This document shows, piece by piece, positions 27,452 to 36,831 of a DNA stretch of 64,000 nt. Position 1 is the first letter of the stretch, and each line of letters begins with the position of its first letter. Source of the DNA: Gammaproteobacteria bacterium (GTDB lineage Bacteria > Pseudomonadota > Gammaproteobacteria > Ga0077536); NCBI GenBank assembly GCA_024234975.1, contig JACKNH010000012.1, forward strand, positions 46,637 through 110,636, in the 5' to 3' direction. The position numbers and the translations under genes are program-made. The notes under the pieces were generated by a model, which had not been told where the DNA came from, did no database searches, and was given only the letters and a program-made list of their open reading frames with translations.

Positions 27452-28537
27452 ATGAACCCATGCAAACCCCATCTCGCGTTCGCAATTCTCTCCGTGCTCC
27501 TGTCGGCCTGTGGCAGCAGCGACCAGGCGCCGCAGACCGCTGAAATCTTACGGCCGGTAAAAACCCTCATTGTCGATACGCAAGGTGCAGTGAACTCACG
27601 CGAGTTTGCCGGCGTGGTGGATGCCGATCGCAAGGTGGATCTGGCTTTTCGCATCAGTGGAACGCTGCAACGATTGCCGGTGAAGGAAGGCGAGCACGTC
27701 AAGGCGGGACAACTGCTCGCGGCGTTGGACCAGACGGACCTCGACATCCAGTTGCGCGCAGTCAAGGCGGATTTTGAACGGGCCCGCGCCGAATATGAGC
27801 GGGCGTCGACGTTGCTGGAGCGGAACCTGATCGCGCGGGCGGATTTCGAGCGCACCCAGGCGCAGTACTTCGTTGCGGAGGCGGAACTGCAACGGGCGCA
27901 GCAGGACATCGAATATTCCACGCTGTCGTCGCCGTTCGAAGGCTACATCGGCCGGCGCCACGTGGAGAATCTGTCGGAGATCGCCGCGCGTACACCGGTG
28001 CTGACCCTGGTCGATCTGACCTCGCTGGTGGTGCGGATAGAAGTGCCGGAAAGCGTCATGATCCTGGCTCAGCGAGAAGGCATACGCCCGGATATGTACG
28101 CGGTGTTCCAGGGCCGTGAGGAAGTGCAGTACCCGCTGGTCATCAAGGAAATTTCCACCCAGGCGGATGCCGGTACGCAGACTTACCCGGTCACGCTGAG
28201 CCTGCCACCCATCACTGATCTCAATGTTCTGCCCGGTATGTCGGCGGTGGTCGGCGTACGGCCGTATGCCCGCCCGGAGGGTCAGGCCGAAGTGGTCTAC
28301 CTGCCATCGCAAGCGGTGCTGGAAGACGCGGGCGGAAGATTCGTCTTCGTCGCGTCACCCGATGGTGGCGGACAGGCGGTGATTGATCGGCGCAATGTTG
28401 AAGTCGGTCAGCTCTCTTCGTTTGGCATCGCGGTGATGTCGGGGCTGTCATCCGGCGAGCACGTGGTCACCGCAGGTATGAGCCAGCTGAGTGCCGGTCA
28501 GCACGTGTTGTTGCCTGGTACGTCCGCGGGGGAATGA
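27452..28537 (+). CDS. RND efflux periplasmic adaptor (membrane fusion lipoprotein)
   Basis: A 361-residue lipoprotein adaptor of the HlyD/AcrA type that links an RND pump to an outer-membrane channel. The lipobox 'LLSACGSS' anchors it in the inner membrane. The barrel-sandwich halves are visible as 'FRISGTLQRLPVKEGEHVKAGQLLAALDQTDL' and 'STLSSPFEGYIGRRHVENLSEIAARTPVLTLVDL', with a helical hairpin between them. The second of two nearby ATGs (27452) is preferred because AGGA at 27440-27443 is correctly spaced for it; 27446 is possible. The stop overlaps the region of the pump start, so the pair is coupled. No outer-membrane factor gene is adjacent. Confidence 0.9.
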   Translation: MNPCKPHLAFAILSVLLSACGSSDQAPQTAEILRPVKTLIVDTQGAVNSREFAGVVDADRKVDLAFRISGTLQRLPVKEGEHVKAGQLLAALDQTDLDIQLRAVKADFERARAEYERASTLLERNLIARADFERTQAQYFVAEAELQRAQQDIEYSTLSSPFEGYIGRRHVENLSEIAARTPVLTLVDLTSLVVRIEVPESVMILAQREGIRPDMYAVFQGREEVQYPLVIKEISTQADAGTQTYPVTLSLPPITDLNVLPGMSAVVGVRPYARPEGQAEVVYLPSQAVLEDAGGRFVFVASPDGGGQAVIDRRNVEVGQLSSFGIAVMSGLSSGEHVVTAGMSQLSAGQHVLLPGTSAGE

Positions 28538-28539
28538 CG

Positions 28540-31500
28540 ATGAACCTGACCAGATTCACGCTGGATAACAACCGTACGGCGCTGGTGATCCTGCTGGTGT
28601 TGTTGCTCGCGGGGTTCGCCGCCTTTCGCAGCATGCCGCGGGCCTATGATCCTGGCTTCACGATCCGTGCGGCGCAGGTTGTCACCTATATGCCGGGCGC
28701 GAGTTCGCAGCGCGTCGAGCAACTCGTGTCGGACAAAATCGAGGAAGCCGTCCACGAGATGCCCGAAGTTGATTTCGTGAAGAGCGAGTCGCGCGCCGGT
28801 GTCTCCGTGATTGTCGTGAATATCAAGGAAAGCTATACCGAGATGCGCCCCATTTGGGATTCCCTGCGGCGCAAGGTCGATGGTGTCACGCCGGATCTGC
28901 CGGAAGAGGTGGTCGGTCCGTACGTTAACGACGAGTTCGGTGATGTCTACGGCATTGTGTTGACGATTACCGGCGAAGGTTTCAGTTATGCCGAACTCGA
29001 GCAGATCGCCGAAGACGCCCGGCGTGAATATCTGCGCCTGGGTGACGCCGCCAAAGTGGACATCTACGGGGTGCAGGAGGAGCGCATATTCATCGAGTAT
29101 GACAACGCCCGTCTGACCGAATTGAACATCTCACCTTATCAACTGGCGCAGATGCTCGATTCCCGCAACATCGTCACCCCCGGTGGCGCCATCGAACTGG
29201 GCCCGGAGCGGATTCTGCTTGAAGCCAGTGGCAATTTCGAATCCGTCGAAGAGATCGCCAACACCGTCATTCGTCTGCCGAACACCGATACGCTGGTGTT
29301 CCTGCACGATATTGCCCGCGTCTACCGCGGTTATGTGGATCCGGCCCAATACGTCGTCAAATCCAGCGGCGATCCCGCCTTGGCGCTGGCTATCTCGATG
29401 CGCGAGGGCGGCAATAACATCACCTTGGGCGAGCAGGTCAATGCGGTCACGCGGACCTTGCAGAACGCCTATCCGATCGGCATTGACTTCAACGTCATCA
29501 ATTTCTCACCGGCGGAAGTCGACCTGAAGGTGAAGAGCTTCGTCTCCAACCTGCTGCAGGCGATTACCGTCGTTACGCTGGTGATGCTGGTGAGCCTGGG
29601 GTTGCGCACCGGCTTGATCGTGGCGGCGCTGATTCCTTTCAGCATGCTGATTGCGCTGCTGGTCATGAACGTTCTCAATATCGGTCTGGATCAGATCTCG
29701 CTGGCGGCATTGATCATCGCGCTGGGTATGCTGGTGGATAACGGTATCGTCATGTCCGAGAGCATCATGGTGCAGATGGCGGAAGGTAAATCGAAGGTTG
29801 AGGCAGCCATAGCGTCAGCCGGCGAGTTGAAGGTACCGCTGCTGACTTCGTCGGTGACCACGGCAGCGGCGTTTCTACCGATTTACCTGGCCGAATCCAG
29901 CACCGGTGAATTCACCGCATCGCTGTTCAAGGTGGTGACGATCACGCTGCTGATCTCCTGGGTGTTGTCCATCACGATCATTCCATTGCTATGTGTGACC
30001 TTTCTCAAGCTGGATCAGGCGAGCCCCGACTATGACGGCCGGTTCTACCGGGGTTACCGCAAGGTATTGCGTAGCGTCATCAAACATCGTTATGCGGCGC
30101 TGGGAATGGTGTTGCTGGTGTTTATGGTTTCGCTGCGCGGCATGGCCTACGTACCCAATATCTTTTTCCCACCATCCGATCGTGCGTACTTCAAAGTGGA
30201 GCTTGAACTGCCGCAGGGGCGCTCACTGGATAACATGGAAGAGGTGGTTGCCGGCGTGGAAGAATTTCTCGCCGCGGAGTTCAAGGTGCATGCGGCAGCT
30301 GCTGCCCAGGTCGGACGCGCGGAAGGTGTGACCAACTGGATCAGCTATGTCGGCAACGGTGGCGCCCGTTTTGTTCTGACCCACACGCCCAAGCCCAATG
30401 CGCCTGGTTATGCGCTGCTGGTCGTCAATACGACCTCGGCAGAGGTGATCGATGAGGTGATGCCCGCGTTGGAGAACTACGTCCGCAATGAATTCCCGGA
30501 CGTTACGGCCAAGCTGAAGAAAATAGAGAATGGCGCGCCCATTGATAACCCGGTCGAGATCCGGGTATCCGGCGACAATCTGGATCGACTGTTTGCCATC
30601 GTCAATGACGTCAAGGCGCAGATGGCAGCCAACCCGGGGCTGAAGAACATCAGCGACGACTGGGGCCTGCGTTCAAAGAAGCTGGAGGTGCGCATCAACC
30701 AGGCCAGGGCGCTGCGGGCCGGCGTCAGCAGCCAGGATATCGCCACCTCGCTGCAGACCGGCCTGTCGGGGCTTGAACTGACCCAGTACCGCGAAGGCGC
30801 AGACATCATTCCGATCACGATGCGCTCGGAGGCCGCCACCGCCAACGACATCACCCGGTTGGAGGGGCTCACGGTCTACGCGCAGTCCTCCGGATTGTCG
30901 GTGCCATTGAAGCAGGTTGCCGATATCGACGTGGTCTGGGAGCCGGGCAAGGTACTGCGGCGGGATCGTACGCGCACCGTCACCGTGGGCGCTCAGCTGG
31001 TTGGGGACTATACCGCAGCCGAAGGCTTCGCGGCCTTGCAGCCCTGGCTGGAACAACGGGCCGGCGAATGGGGGTTGGGCTACCGCTATGAACTCGGCGG
31101 TGAAGCGGAATCCTCCGCCAAGGCCAACCAGAGCATCATGGACAAGTTGCCCATCGCCGCGTTGATTATCGTGATTCTGCTGGTCGGGCAATTCAACTCG
31201 ATACGTAAAGCAACTGTCGTGCTGTTGACGATTCCACTTGGGCTGATCGGCGTCATCATCGGCTTGCTGGTGGCGCGTTCGTTCTTCGGCTTCATGACGC
31301 TGCTCGGCATCATCTCGCTCGCTGGCATCGTGATTAACAATGCCATCGTCTTGCTGGAGCGCATCCAGCTGGAAATCGACGTGTTCGGCAGAACGCCGTT
31401 CGATGCGGTCATCGAAGCCGCGCAGCGCCGGACGCGACCCATCCTGCTCACGACTGCCACCACGGTGCTCGGCTTGATCCCGTTGTATCTCGGCGGCGGC

Positions 31501-31623
31501 GAAATGTGGGAGCCGATGGCGGTCGCGATCATGGCCGGCCTGCTGTTCGCCACCGTGCTGACACTGCTGCTGGTGCCGATGCTTTACGCAACGTTCTATC
31601 GCGTCGAGGAGGTGACATCCTGA
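28540..31623 (+). CDS. RND-type efflux pump inner-membrane subunit
   Basis: A 1027-residue proton-driven exporter of the AcrB/MexF superfamily with twelve predicted helices and two large periplasmic loops. Helix 4 carries 'LGMLVDNGIVMSES', with the proton-relay Asp region. The N-terminal 'FTLDNNRTALVILLVLLLAGFAAFRSMPRAYDP' and the C-terminal 'IISLAGIVINNAIVLLERI' and 'MWEPMAVAIMAGLLFATVLTLLLVPMLY' blocks are typical. An ATG at 28534 overlaps the adaptor stop, but the G-rich ribosome-binding site abuts it directly, so the ATG at 28540 is more likely. Substrate class is not predictable; the single-pump arrangement resembles multidrug or solvent exporters of the HAE1 group. Confidence 0.92.
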   Translation: MNLTRFTLDNNRTALVILLVLLLAGFAAFRSMPRAYDPGFTIRAAQVVTYMPGASSQRVEQLVSDKIEEAVHEMPEVDFVKSESRAGVSVIVVNIKESYTEMRPIWDSLRRKVDGVTPDLPEEVVGPYVNDEFGDVYGIVLTITGEGFSYAELEQIAEDARREYLRLGDAAKVDIYGVQEERIFIEYDNARLTELNISPYQLAQMLDSRNIVTPGGAIELGPERILLEASGNFESVEEIANTVIRLPNTDTLVFLHDIARVYRGYVDPAQYVVKSSGDPALALAISMREGGNNITLGEQVNAVTRTLQNAYPIGIDFNVINFSPAEVDLKVKSFVSNLLQAITVVTLVMLVSLGLRTGLIVAALIPFSMLIALLVMNVLNIGLDQISLAALIIALGMLVDNGIVMSESIMVQMAEGKSKVEAAIASAGELKVPLLTSSVTTAAAFLPIYLAESSTGEFTASLFKVVTITLLISWVLSITIIPLLCVTFLKLDQASPDYDGRFYRGYRKVLRSVIKHRYAALGMVLLVFMVSLRGMAYVPNIFFPPSDRAYFKVELELPQGRSLDNMEEVVAGVEEFLAAEFKVHAAAAAQVGRAEGVTNWISYVGNGGARFVLTHTPKPNAPGYALLVVNTTSAEVIDEVMPALENYVRNEFPDVTAKLKKIENGAPIDNPVEIRVSGDNLDRLFAIVNDVKAQMAANPGLKNISDDWGLRSKKLEVRINQARALRAGVSSQDIATSLQTGLSGLELTQYREGADIIPITMRSEAATANDITRLEGLTVYAQSSGLSVPLKQVADIDVVWEPGKVLRRDRTRTVTVGAQLVGDYTAAEGFAALQPWLEQRAGEWGLGYRYELGGEAESSAKANQSIMDKLPIAALIIVILLVGQFNSIRKATVVLLTIPLGLIGVIIGLLVARSFFGFMTLLGIISLAGIVINNAIVLLERIQLEIDVFGRTPFDAVIEAAQRRTRPILLTTATTVLGLIPLYLGGGEMWEPMAVAIMAGLLFATVLTLLLVPMLYATFYRVEEVTS

Positions 31624-31640
31624 GTTGCAGGCGACTGCTT

Positions 31641-31661
31641 CGCCGGCGATGAGGGCCGGCG
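31641..31661 (+). terminator. Hairpin after the RND operon
   Basis: CGCCGGC at 31641-31647 and GCCGGCG at 31655-31661 form a 7-bp stem with a 7-base loop, 18 bases after the pump stop. There is no T-run; it could be a weak terminator or a 3'-end stabiliser. Confidence 0.4.
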
Positions 31662-31840
31662 CATCCGGTTCGAATCTGTGTGATGTCACGCCGTACGGGA
31701 CCGGACCGGCGAAATGCCACTGATTCCACCGGATGTGGCGTTTTGAGGTCCGTTGGGTTGAACGCATCCGGTACATCTGTTATCACTCGAGACAGCAGTC
31801 AACCTGATAAGACTGCAAAAATCAACGCTGGAGTTGCCCA

Positions 31841-32611
31841 ATGTCGAAGCCTCATATCCCACAGGTCATTGCTGCCTGCGCCGCCCTTGCCATCGCGAAC
31901 GCGGCCGCGGCCAGTATCGTTGCCGATACGCTGCCTTTCTCTGGCACGCCGGATTGGACGGACGTGACGTTTTCCGGTACCAGCATGTCGCTGATCAACG
32001 GTGGCACTGCAAGTCGCTTATCCACGGCCAACGGCGCCGGTGTCTGGTTTGGCTGGGGTGCGAGTCCACCGTATAGCAATACGCCCGCATGGATGCCCGG
32101 GGATGACGCCAGTGGCAACCACCTGGTGATTGAAGCCTCGTTTTCCGAGGACGCCGCCGATTGGAGCACGTATTTTTTTGACACGACGTATTCCGTGTCG
32201 TTTTTGTTTGCGCCGACCGGGTGTAATGGCAACGCCGGCAGCTGTTATGGCGTGGATGGCCAATCCGGTGTGACAATCTCCACGCCGGTTGGCGGCACAT
32301 TCATCAGTCTTGACCTCACCGTGCCACACACCTACGAATTCCTGTTGAAGGACGGGCTTGTCCAGTACGCCATCGACGGCCAGTCGGTTTATGCGGGCGT
32401 CGCCAATCAATCCAATGCGGCCGCGCCACTGCTGGTCATCGGCGACGGCAGCGGCAGCACGCAGACCGGGCGCGGCAGCATGACCATCTACTCCATTGCG
32501 TTCGACAATGCGCCTGACGCGAATGTCAGCCCGGTGCCAGTACCGGCGGCGTTGCCATTACTTGGTTCGGCCGTCGGGCTGCTGATGGTACGCCGCAGAC
32601 GGAGTCGTTGA
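31841..32611 (+). CDS. PEP-CTERM-like exported protein (VPxPAA variant)
   Basis: A 256-residue secreted protein with signal peptide 'MSKPHIPQVIAACAALAIANAAAA'. The body looks like a single beta-sandwich of about 190 residues, with strands such as 'VTISTPVGGTFISLDLTVPHTYEFLLKDGLVQYAIDGQSVYAG'. This recalls LamG/concanavalin-like lectin folds, and a Cys pair lies in 'GCNGNAGSCYG'. The C-terminus 'VPVPAALPLLGSAVGLLMVRRRRSR' is the VPxPAA-type PEP-CTERM sorting signal: proline motif, hydrophobic helix and five-Arg cluster. GGAG precedes the ATG. Ligand and role are unknown; a carbohydrate-binding surface protein is one possibility given the adjacent glycoside operon. Confidence 0.82.
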   Translation: MSKPHIPQVIAACAALAIANAAAASIVADTLPFSGTPDWTDVTFSGTSMSLINGGTASRLSTANGAGVWFGWGASPPYSNTPAWMPGDDASGNHLVIEASFSEDAADWSTYFFDTTYSVSFLFAPTGCNGNAGSCYGVDGQSGVTISTPVGGTFISLDLTVPHTYEFLLKDGLVQYAIDGQSVYAGVANQSNAAAPLLVIGDGSGSTQTGRGSMTIYSIAFDNAPDANVSPVPVPAALPLLGSAVGLLMVRRRRSR

Positions 32612-32623
32612 TCTCACGTTGGT

Positions 32624-32727
32624 CGTGTCCGCTGGCGCATCGACGCCGGATGCGGACACGCCCCGTTGGCGGCTTTCGGTGCTGTTCCGGGGGGCTGATC
32701 GGCGATGACGGAAGTCGAATCAGCCCC
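32624..32727. terminator. Double hairpin between convergent genes
   Basis: Two stems follow one another: CGTGTCCGC (32624-32632) with GCGGACACG (32652-32660), and GGGGCTGAT (32691-32699) with ATCAGCCCC (32719-32727). Both are 9-bp perfect. They lie between the stops of the plus-strand PEP-CTERM-like gene and the minus-strand esterase gene, so they probably act as transcription barriers for both, although T-runs are missing. Confidence 0.5.
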
Positions 32728-32760
32728 AATGCCGCGTGACTTCCGGTCGGTAGAGTGCAA

Positions 32761-33714
32761 TTACTCTCCAGGCGGCTTATTCAGGAACCCCAAATCGCCC
32801 ATCCACGCCAGGAACTGCTCCGGCCACATCGTCGCGGTGGTGCCCACCGGCCGCAATCCGAAGCCGTGGCCGCCGCCGTGATAGAGATGAAATTCGTAGG
32901 GGCTGCCGGCGTCGCGCCAGGAGCGTAGGAGGCCGAAGTCGCCGCTGGCAAACAGCGGGTCGTCGGCGGCCATGGCGGCGAACAGCGGCGGTGCGCCACG
33001 GGGTACTTCGGTCGCAGACATCGGCCCGTAAATCAGGCCGATGAAATCCGGTGTCGCGCCGTCCTTAGCGGCCAGCGTCGTCGCCAGCGTGTTCATTGCA
33101 CCGGCGGAAAAGCCGACCATACCAACCCGTTCAGGATCGACGTTCCATTCAGCGGCATTGGCGCGAATCATCCGCAAAGCCGCAATGGCATCATCCACCG
33201 CTGGTTGAAATGTCGGGGGCGGGGCGCCGCGCGCATTCCGGTCAGTTGCAGACGCGATCCGCTGTTCGCCCATCCGTTCCATCTCGGCCTGGTCGGCTGG
33301 CGTAGGTTGGACGCGATACTTGAGCAGAAATGCGGCCACGCCATGGGCCGCCAGCCAACGCGCGACAAGGTCACCTTCACCGTCATACGCCAGCATCAGG
33401 AATGCGCCGCCCGGTGCGACGACAACGGCCGCGCCAGTGGCCAGTGAAGGGTGGGGCAGATACGGTGTGATCGTCGGCTCGGTGACATTGCGCACGACGC
33501 GGTAGTAAGTGCCGAATGTGCCCCAGGATTCCTGGTTTGCGGCGCCGGCCATCGCGGGCGCGCCAGCCGGATAAAGTGGCAGTGCGCCGGGCTGCTCGGG
33601 GATTTCCGTCGCAACCCACGGTGGTGGTCCCTCATTGTTGCGCTGGGCCTGCGCGAATGGCGCGACTGCAAGCATGGCGACGACTGCCGCCCACAATACC
33701 CTTGTCTGTGTCAT
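32761..33714 (-). CDS. Exported alpha/beta hydrolase (acetyl-xylan-esterase/BD-FAE-like)
   Basis: A 317-residue secreted serine esterase. The signal peptide is 'MTQTRVLWAAVVAMLAVAPFAQAQ'. The oxyanion region 'AAVVVAPGGAFLML', the nucleophile elbow 'VGMVGFSAGAMN' and the terminal 'YHGGGHGFGLRP' with its His form a complete hydrolase core of the dienelactone hydrolase/carbohydrate-esterase type. The ATG at 33714 is preferred: GGGGAG lies upstream of it, while the TTG three codons earlier abuts that site. It is the fourth gene of a minus-strand cluster with a TonB receptor, a carboxylesterase and a GH1 glycosidase, which suggests removal of acyl groups from an imported glycoside or oligosaccharide. 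Confidence 0.87.
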   Translation of the reverse strand: MTQTRVLWAAVVAMLAVAPFAQAQRNNEGPPPWVATEIPEQPGALPLYPAGAPAMAGAANQESWGTFGTYYRVVRNVTEPTITPYLPHPSLATGAAVVVAPGGAFLMLAYDGEGDLVARWLAAHGVAAFLLKYRVQPTPADQAEMERMGEQRIASATDRNARGAPPPTFQPAVDDAIAALRMIRANAAEWNVDPERVGMVGFSAGAMNTLATTLAAKDGATPDFIGLIYGPMSATEVPRGAPPLFAAMAADDPLFASGDFGLLRSWRDAGSPYEFHLYHGGGHGFGLRPVGTTATMWPEQFLAWMGDLGFLNKPPGE

Positions 33715-33730
33715 GGTGATCAATCTCCCC

Positions 33731-35095
33731 TTACTGATTTGGCCAAGCGCCGACTTGCGTAGTCACACTGTTCATGCGGGCTATCTGACCAAGCACCGCC
33801 GCGCTTCGCTTGGGTGTCCTGGTGAAGCGTTGGCGGTCAACCGCGACCAGGCCGAATTTCGGTGCGTAACCGAAGATCCATTCGAAGTTGTCCAGCAGCG
33901 TCCAATGCGTGTAGCCAAGCACGGGAACGCCGTCGGCAATGGCCGCGTGCAGATGAACGAGTGAATGCTCGATGAATCTTGCGCGCATCGCGTCATCGTC
34001 GGTGCCGACGCCGTGTTCGGTGATGAGGACCGGACGGCCGCTGACCCTGTGCGCATAGCGCACGGCGCCGGCAAGCGAGGCCGGGTACACCTCCGTGCCA
34101 CTGAAGTTGACCACGGCGTCGGCGGGCTGTGGCAGCCGGCCATCCGGCCCGATGCGGCTGCGCTCGTAGTTCTGCACGCCAATGAAGTCATCTTCCTTCG
34201 CGGCTTCCAGCCAGGCGCCGTAGAGTTCTTCGCGGATACGGTCGCGCGGACCTTCCGCACCCTCAGCATGCTCATCGATGATGGCAAGACTCACCCCGAC
34301 CGGGAGGTCAGGGCGTGCTTGCTTGATGGCATTCCTGGCAAGCCGGTGGCCGGTGAGCAGGTTGATTTGTGCGCTATCGATGTCCTGCCATTTCATGGCG
34401 TTCAGCGCCGAAAATCGCTCGCCACCGGTCTGACGGGTCGCGGCATCGAGCATGCGGCTGATGCCATCGCGCACGAACTGAGGCAAGCCGATGGATCGCA
34501 ACAGCAGCAACAGGTTGGGTTCGTTGATGGTCACCGCATGGCTGATTCCCGCAGCGAGGTGACGCGCAGCGACGCCGCAATAGCGCGCGAACAGCGCGGG
34601 TGCAGACGGGTTGAGCCATCCGCCACGCGCGGAAAACCAGGCGGGTGCGGCAAAGTGATTGAACGTCACCAGTGGGGCGAGATTGCGTGCGCGACAGCCC
34701 TCGATGATGTTGCGGTAATGATCCAGCATCGCGAGTGAGAATTCGCCCTCGGCCGGCTCGATGCGCGCCCATTCTATGGAGAAGCGACAGGCATTGAGAC
34801 CGAGAGACTTCACGAGGTCGAGATCGGCCGGCCACAGCTCGAAACTGTTGGTGGCATCGCCTGATCTATCAGCGAACACCGTCTCCGGTACATGTTCGAG
34901 CAGCCAGATGTCACTCGCGACATTGTTGCCTTCGGTCTGGTGTCCGGCGGAAGCGGCGCCCCAAAGGAAACCGGCAGGAAAGTCGAGGCGGGTGGTGGCG
35001 CTGCTGACAGCGCTGACCAGGGAAGTCCGACTGGCGCAGGCCGCGAGCATTGCGGCGCCGCCGGCGGACAGCAGTGTTCTTCGATGGAGCTTCAT
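33731..35095 (-). CDS. Exported glycoside hydrolase family 1 (beta-glucosidase-like)
   Basis: A 454-residue GH1 (beta/alpha)8-barrel enzyme. The N-terminus 'MKLHRRTLLSAGGAAMLAAC' combines a twin-arginine-like start with a lipobox Cys20, so it is probably exported and membrane anchored. The body begins with 'FPAGFLWGAASAGHQTEG', the GH1 N-terminal signature. The acid/base is Glu192 in 'VTINEPN', the nucleophile Glu360 in 'LITEHGVGTDD' (His in place of the usual Asn after Glu), and 'HWTLLDNFEWIFGY' closes the active site. It should cleave beta-glycosides in the periplasm. It starts 8 bases after the stop of the esterase gene with no clear ribosome-binding site, which implies translational coupling. 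Confidence 0.92.
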   Translation of the reverse strand: MKLHRRTLLSAGGAAMLAACASRTSLVSAVSSATTRLDFPAGFLWGAASAGHQTEGNNVASDIWLLEHVPETVFADRSGDATNSFELWPADLDLVKSLGLNACRFSIEWARIEPAEGEFSLAMLDHYRNIIEGCRARNLAPLVTFNHFAAPAWFSARGGWLNPSAPALFARYCGVAARHLAAGISHAVTINEPNLLLLLRSIGLPQFVRDGISRMLDAATRQTGGERFSALNAMKWQDIDSAQINLLTGHRLARNAIKQARPDLPVGVSLAIIDEHAEGAEGPRDRIREELYGAWLEAAKEDDFIGVQNYERSRIGPDGRLPQPADAVVNFSGTEVYPASLAGAVRYAHRVSGRPVLITEHGVGTDDDAMRARFIEHSLVHLHAAIADGVPVLGYTHWTLLDNFEWIFGYAPKFGLVAVDRQRFTRTPKRSAAVLGQIARMNSVTTQVGAWPNQ

Positions 35096-35103
35096 CCAGA
35101 GAT

Positions 35104-36765
35104 CTACCGGCGTGGCGCGGGCGCGGCGAGCAGCTTGATCAGTTCGGCATCATGACCGACACGTGCGCGAGGCTCGACATCGAATACCATCGTCGTGGGC
35201 TGGTTCGTGGTGAATGGCGGCCACTCGCTCATGCCCTGGTGATTTGGATTGCCACTACGGGCGAAGTTGATCCAGGCCAGTGCCATCACGTTGGTCAGTT
35301 GGTCGACCACTGGCCCACCACCGCTTGAGCGGATGCCCGCCTCGGCGTTGTTGAATATGAACGGCACATCGGTGGTATGCCCGGCGGCCCAGCTGTAATC
35401 CAGCACCGGTGCGCGATAGGCGAACAGGTAGTTGTAGACCGGTGCAGGTTGCGCCGCCTTTGCCGCGGCCATCCCCAGCGCACCTGCGCGCGCGCCCGAG
35501 TCGATCGTGACCACCTCGCTCAACGGCAGCGCAGGATAGGCTTTCCTGAAAGCCGCCAGCAGTGCGTCGACATTGTCCGCATACGTCGGCGCGAGATAGT
35601 TGCGGAGTTGCTTTTCGCTCCAGGCTTCATGACCCTTGATGCGTGGGTTGATACGCTGGAATTCTGACAGCGTGCTGCCGACCATCAAAGGCACCGTGGC
35701 GGATATGGCCGGCGCGCCGTCGGCGAACGGCATCTCCGGCAGGAACTGACCATCAGCCACCGGCCCCCAGTTGATGACGGGAAAACCCAACGGACCACCG
35801 GCAGGCGCGCCGGTGACTTCGCGGCTGACCTGCGCCAACGCCTTGGCACCGGCCGCTTCGAGTTGCTCGTAAGGCAGTGCCTGTAACGCAGCGATGTCGC
35901 CCGGCTTGATGCCGGTTTCGTTGAATACCAGCTCCGCGACCCGCTGTGAGAGGTTGCTGCCATTGGGTCTGCGCGCCGGGCCCATGGCGCCGCTCATGAC
36001 GATGGCCTTATCGAACAAGCCGCGCGCCGAGGGCGCGCCCAACAATGATGAGACTTTCGCGCCGCCACCTGACTGGCCAAAGATGGTCACGTTGTCGGGA
36101 TCACCGCCGAAGGCTGCGATGTTGTCGCGTACCCATTCCAGCGAAGCGACCAGATCAGCAAGTCCGACGTTGCCAGAACTTGCGTAGTCGGATCCGTAGG
36201 CGGAAAGATCGAGAAACCCCAGGATGTTCAAGCGGTGATTGACCGTCACCACCACGACATCACCGAGACCGCTGAGGTTGCTCCCATCGTACGCCGGCAG
36301 TTCGATGGACGAACCATTGGTGAAGCCACCGCCGTGGAACCAGACCATGACCGGACGTTTGTTCTGGTCGGGCGCCGGCGTCCAGACGTTGAGATTCAGG
36401 CAGTTCTCGCTCTGCGGCCAATAACGTTGGTTGGAGGTGAAGGCCTGCGGCTCGCGAATTTCAGTGCCCACAACCTGCGGACAGATGTTGCCGTAGGAGA
36501 GTGCGTAACGAACGCCCTCCCAGGCATCCGGTTGAACCGGCGCCTCGAAGCGACCAGCCTTTGCATACGGAATGCCGCGGAAGTTGTAGATGCTGCCGTG
36601 AATGGAACCCTGAACGGTGCCTGCGCCGGTTTTCACAATGGCAATGTCGGCGCCTGCTTCCACCTGAGTGGACGGAGCGGTTCCCTTCCACTGTGCATGT
36701 ATGGCCGGTGCAAAGGTGGCGATCGAACAGGTAAGCGCGAACAGGATTTTGATTTTGGTGTTCAA
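35104..36765 (-). CDS. Exported type B carboxylesterase
   Basis: A 553-residue secreted esterase/lipase. The best start is TTG at 36765: GGAG lies nine bases upstream and the product begins 'MNTKIKILFALTCSIATFAPAIHAQ', a good signal peptide. A GTG five codons earlier has no ribosome-binding site. Family blocks are 'NFRGIPYAKAGRFEAP', 'SENCLNLNVWTP', the oxyanion loop 'VMVWFHGGGFTNGSS', the nucleophile 'TIFGQSGGGAKV' (Ser about 232) and the His-bearing 'AAGHTTDVPFIF'. These enzymes hydrolyse carboxylic esters including aryl and feruloyl esters. It follows the TonB receptor gene and precedes the GH1 gene, so a role in de-esterifying an acylated glycoside is proposed. Confidence 0.9.
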   Translation of the reverse strand: MNTKIKILFALTCSIATFAPAIHAQWKGTAPSTQVEAGADIAIVKTGAGTVQGSIHGSIYNFRGIPYAKAGRFEAPVQPDAWEGVRYALSYGNICPQVVGTEIREPQAFTSNQRYWPQSENCLNLNVWTPAPDQNKRPVMVWFHGGGFTNGSSIELPAYDGSNLSGLGDVVVVTVNHRLNILGFLDLSAYGSDYASSGNVGLADLVASLEWVRDNIAAFGGDPDNVTIFGQSGGGAKVSSLLGAPSARGLFDKAIVMSGAMGPARRPNGSNLSQRVAELVFNETGIKPGDIAALQALPYEQLEAAGAKALAQVSREVTGAPAGGPLGFPVINWGPVADGQFLPEMPFADGAPAISATVPLMVGSTLSEFQRINPRIKGHEAWSEKQLRNYLAPTYADNVDALLAAFRKAYPALPLSEVVTIDSGARAGALGMAAAKAAQPAPVYNYLFAYRAPVLDYSWAAGHTTDVPFIFNNAEAGIRSSGGGPVVDQLTNVMALAWINFARSGNPNHQGMSEWPPFTTNQPTTMVFDVEPRARVGHDAELIKLLAAPAPRR

Positions 36766-36831
36766 CGGGCGAAGCTCCACTTGAAGAAAATCGTGCCTGC
36801 AGCCGACGCGTCGACGACAGGCACGGTATGA

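Noticed and set aside
30673..31776. Long minus-strand open frame (367 codons) opposite the RND pump gene
   Set aside because: It lies almost wholly antisense to a well-conserved gene, and its translation is His/Gln/Arg-rich low-complexity sequence typical of GC-rich shadow frames.
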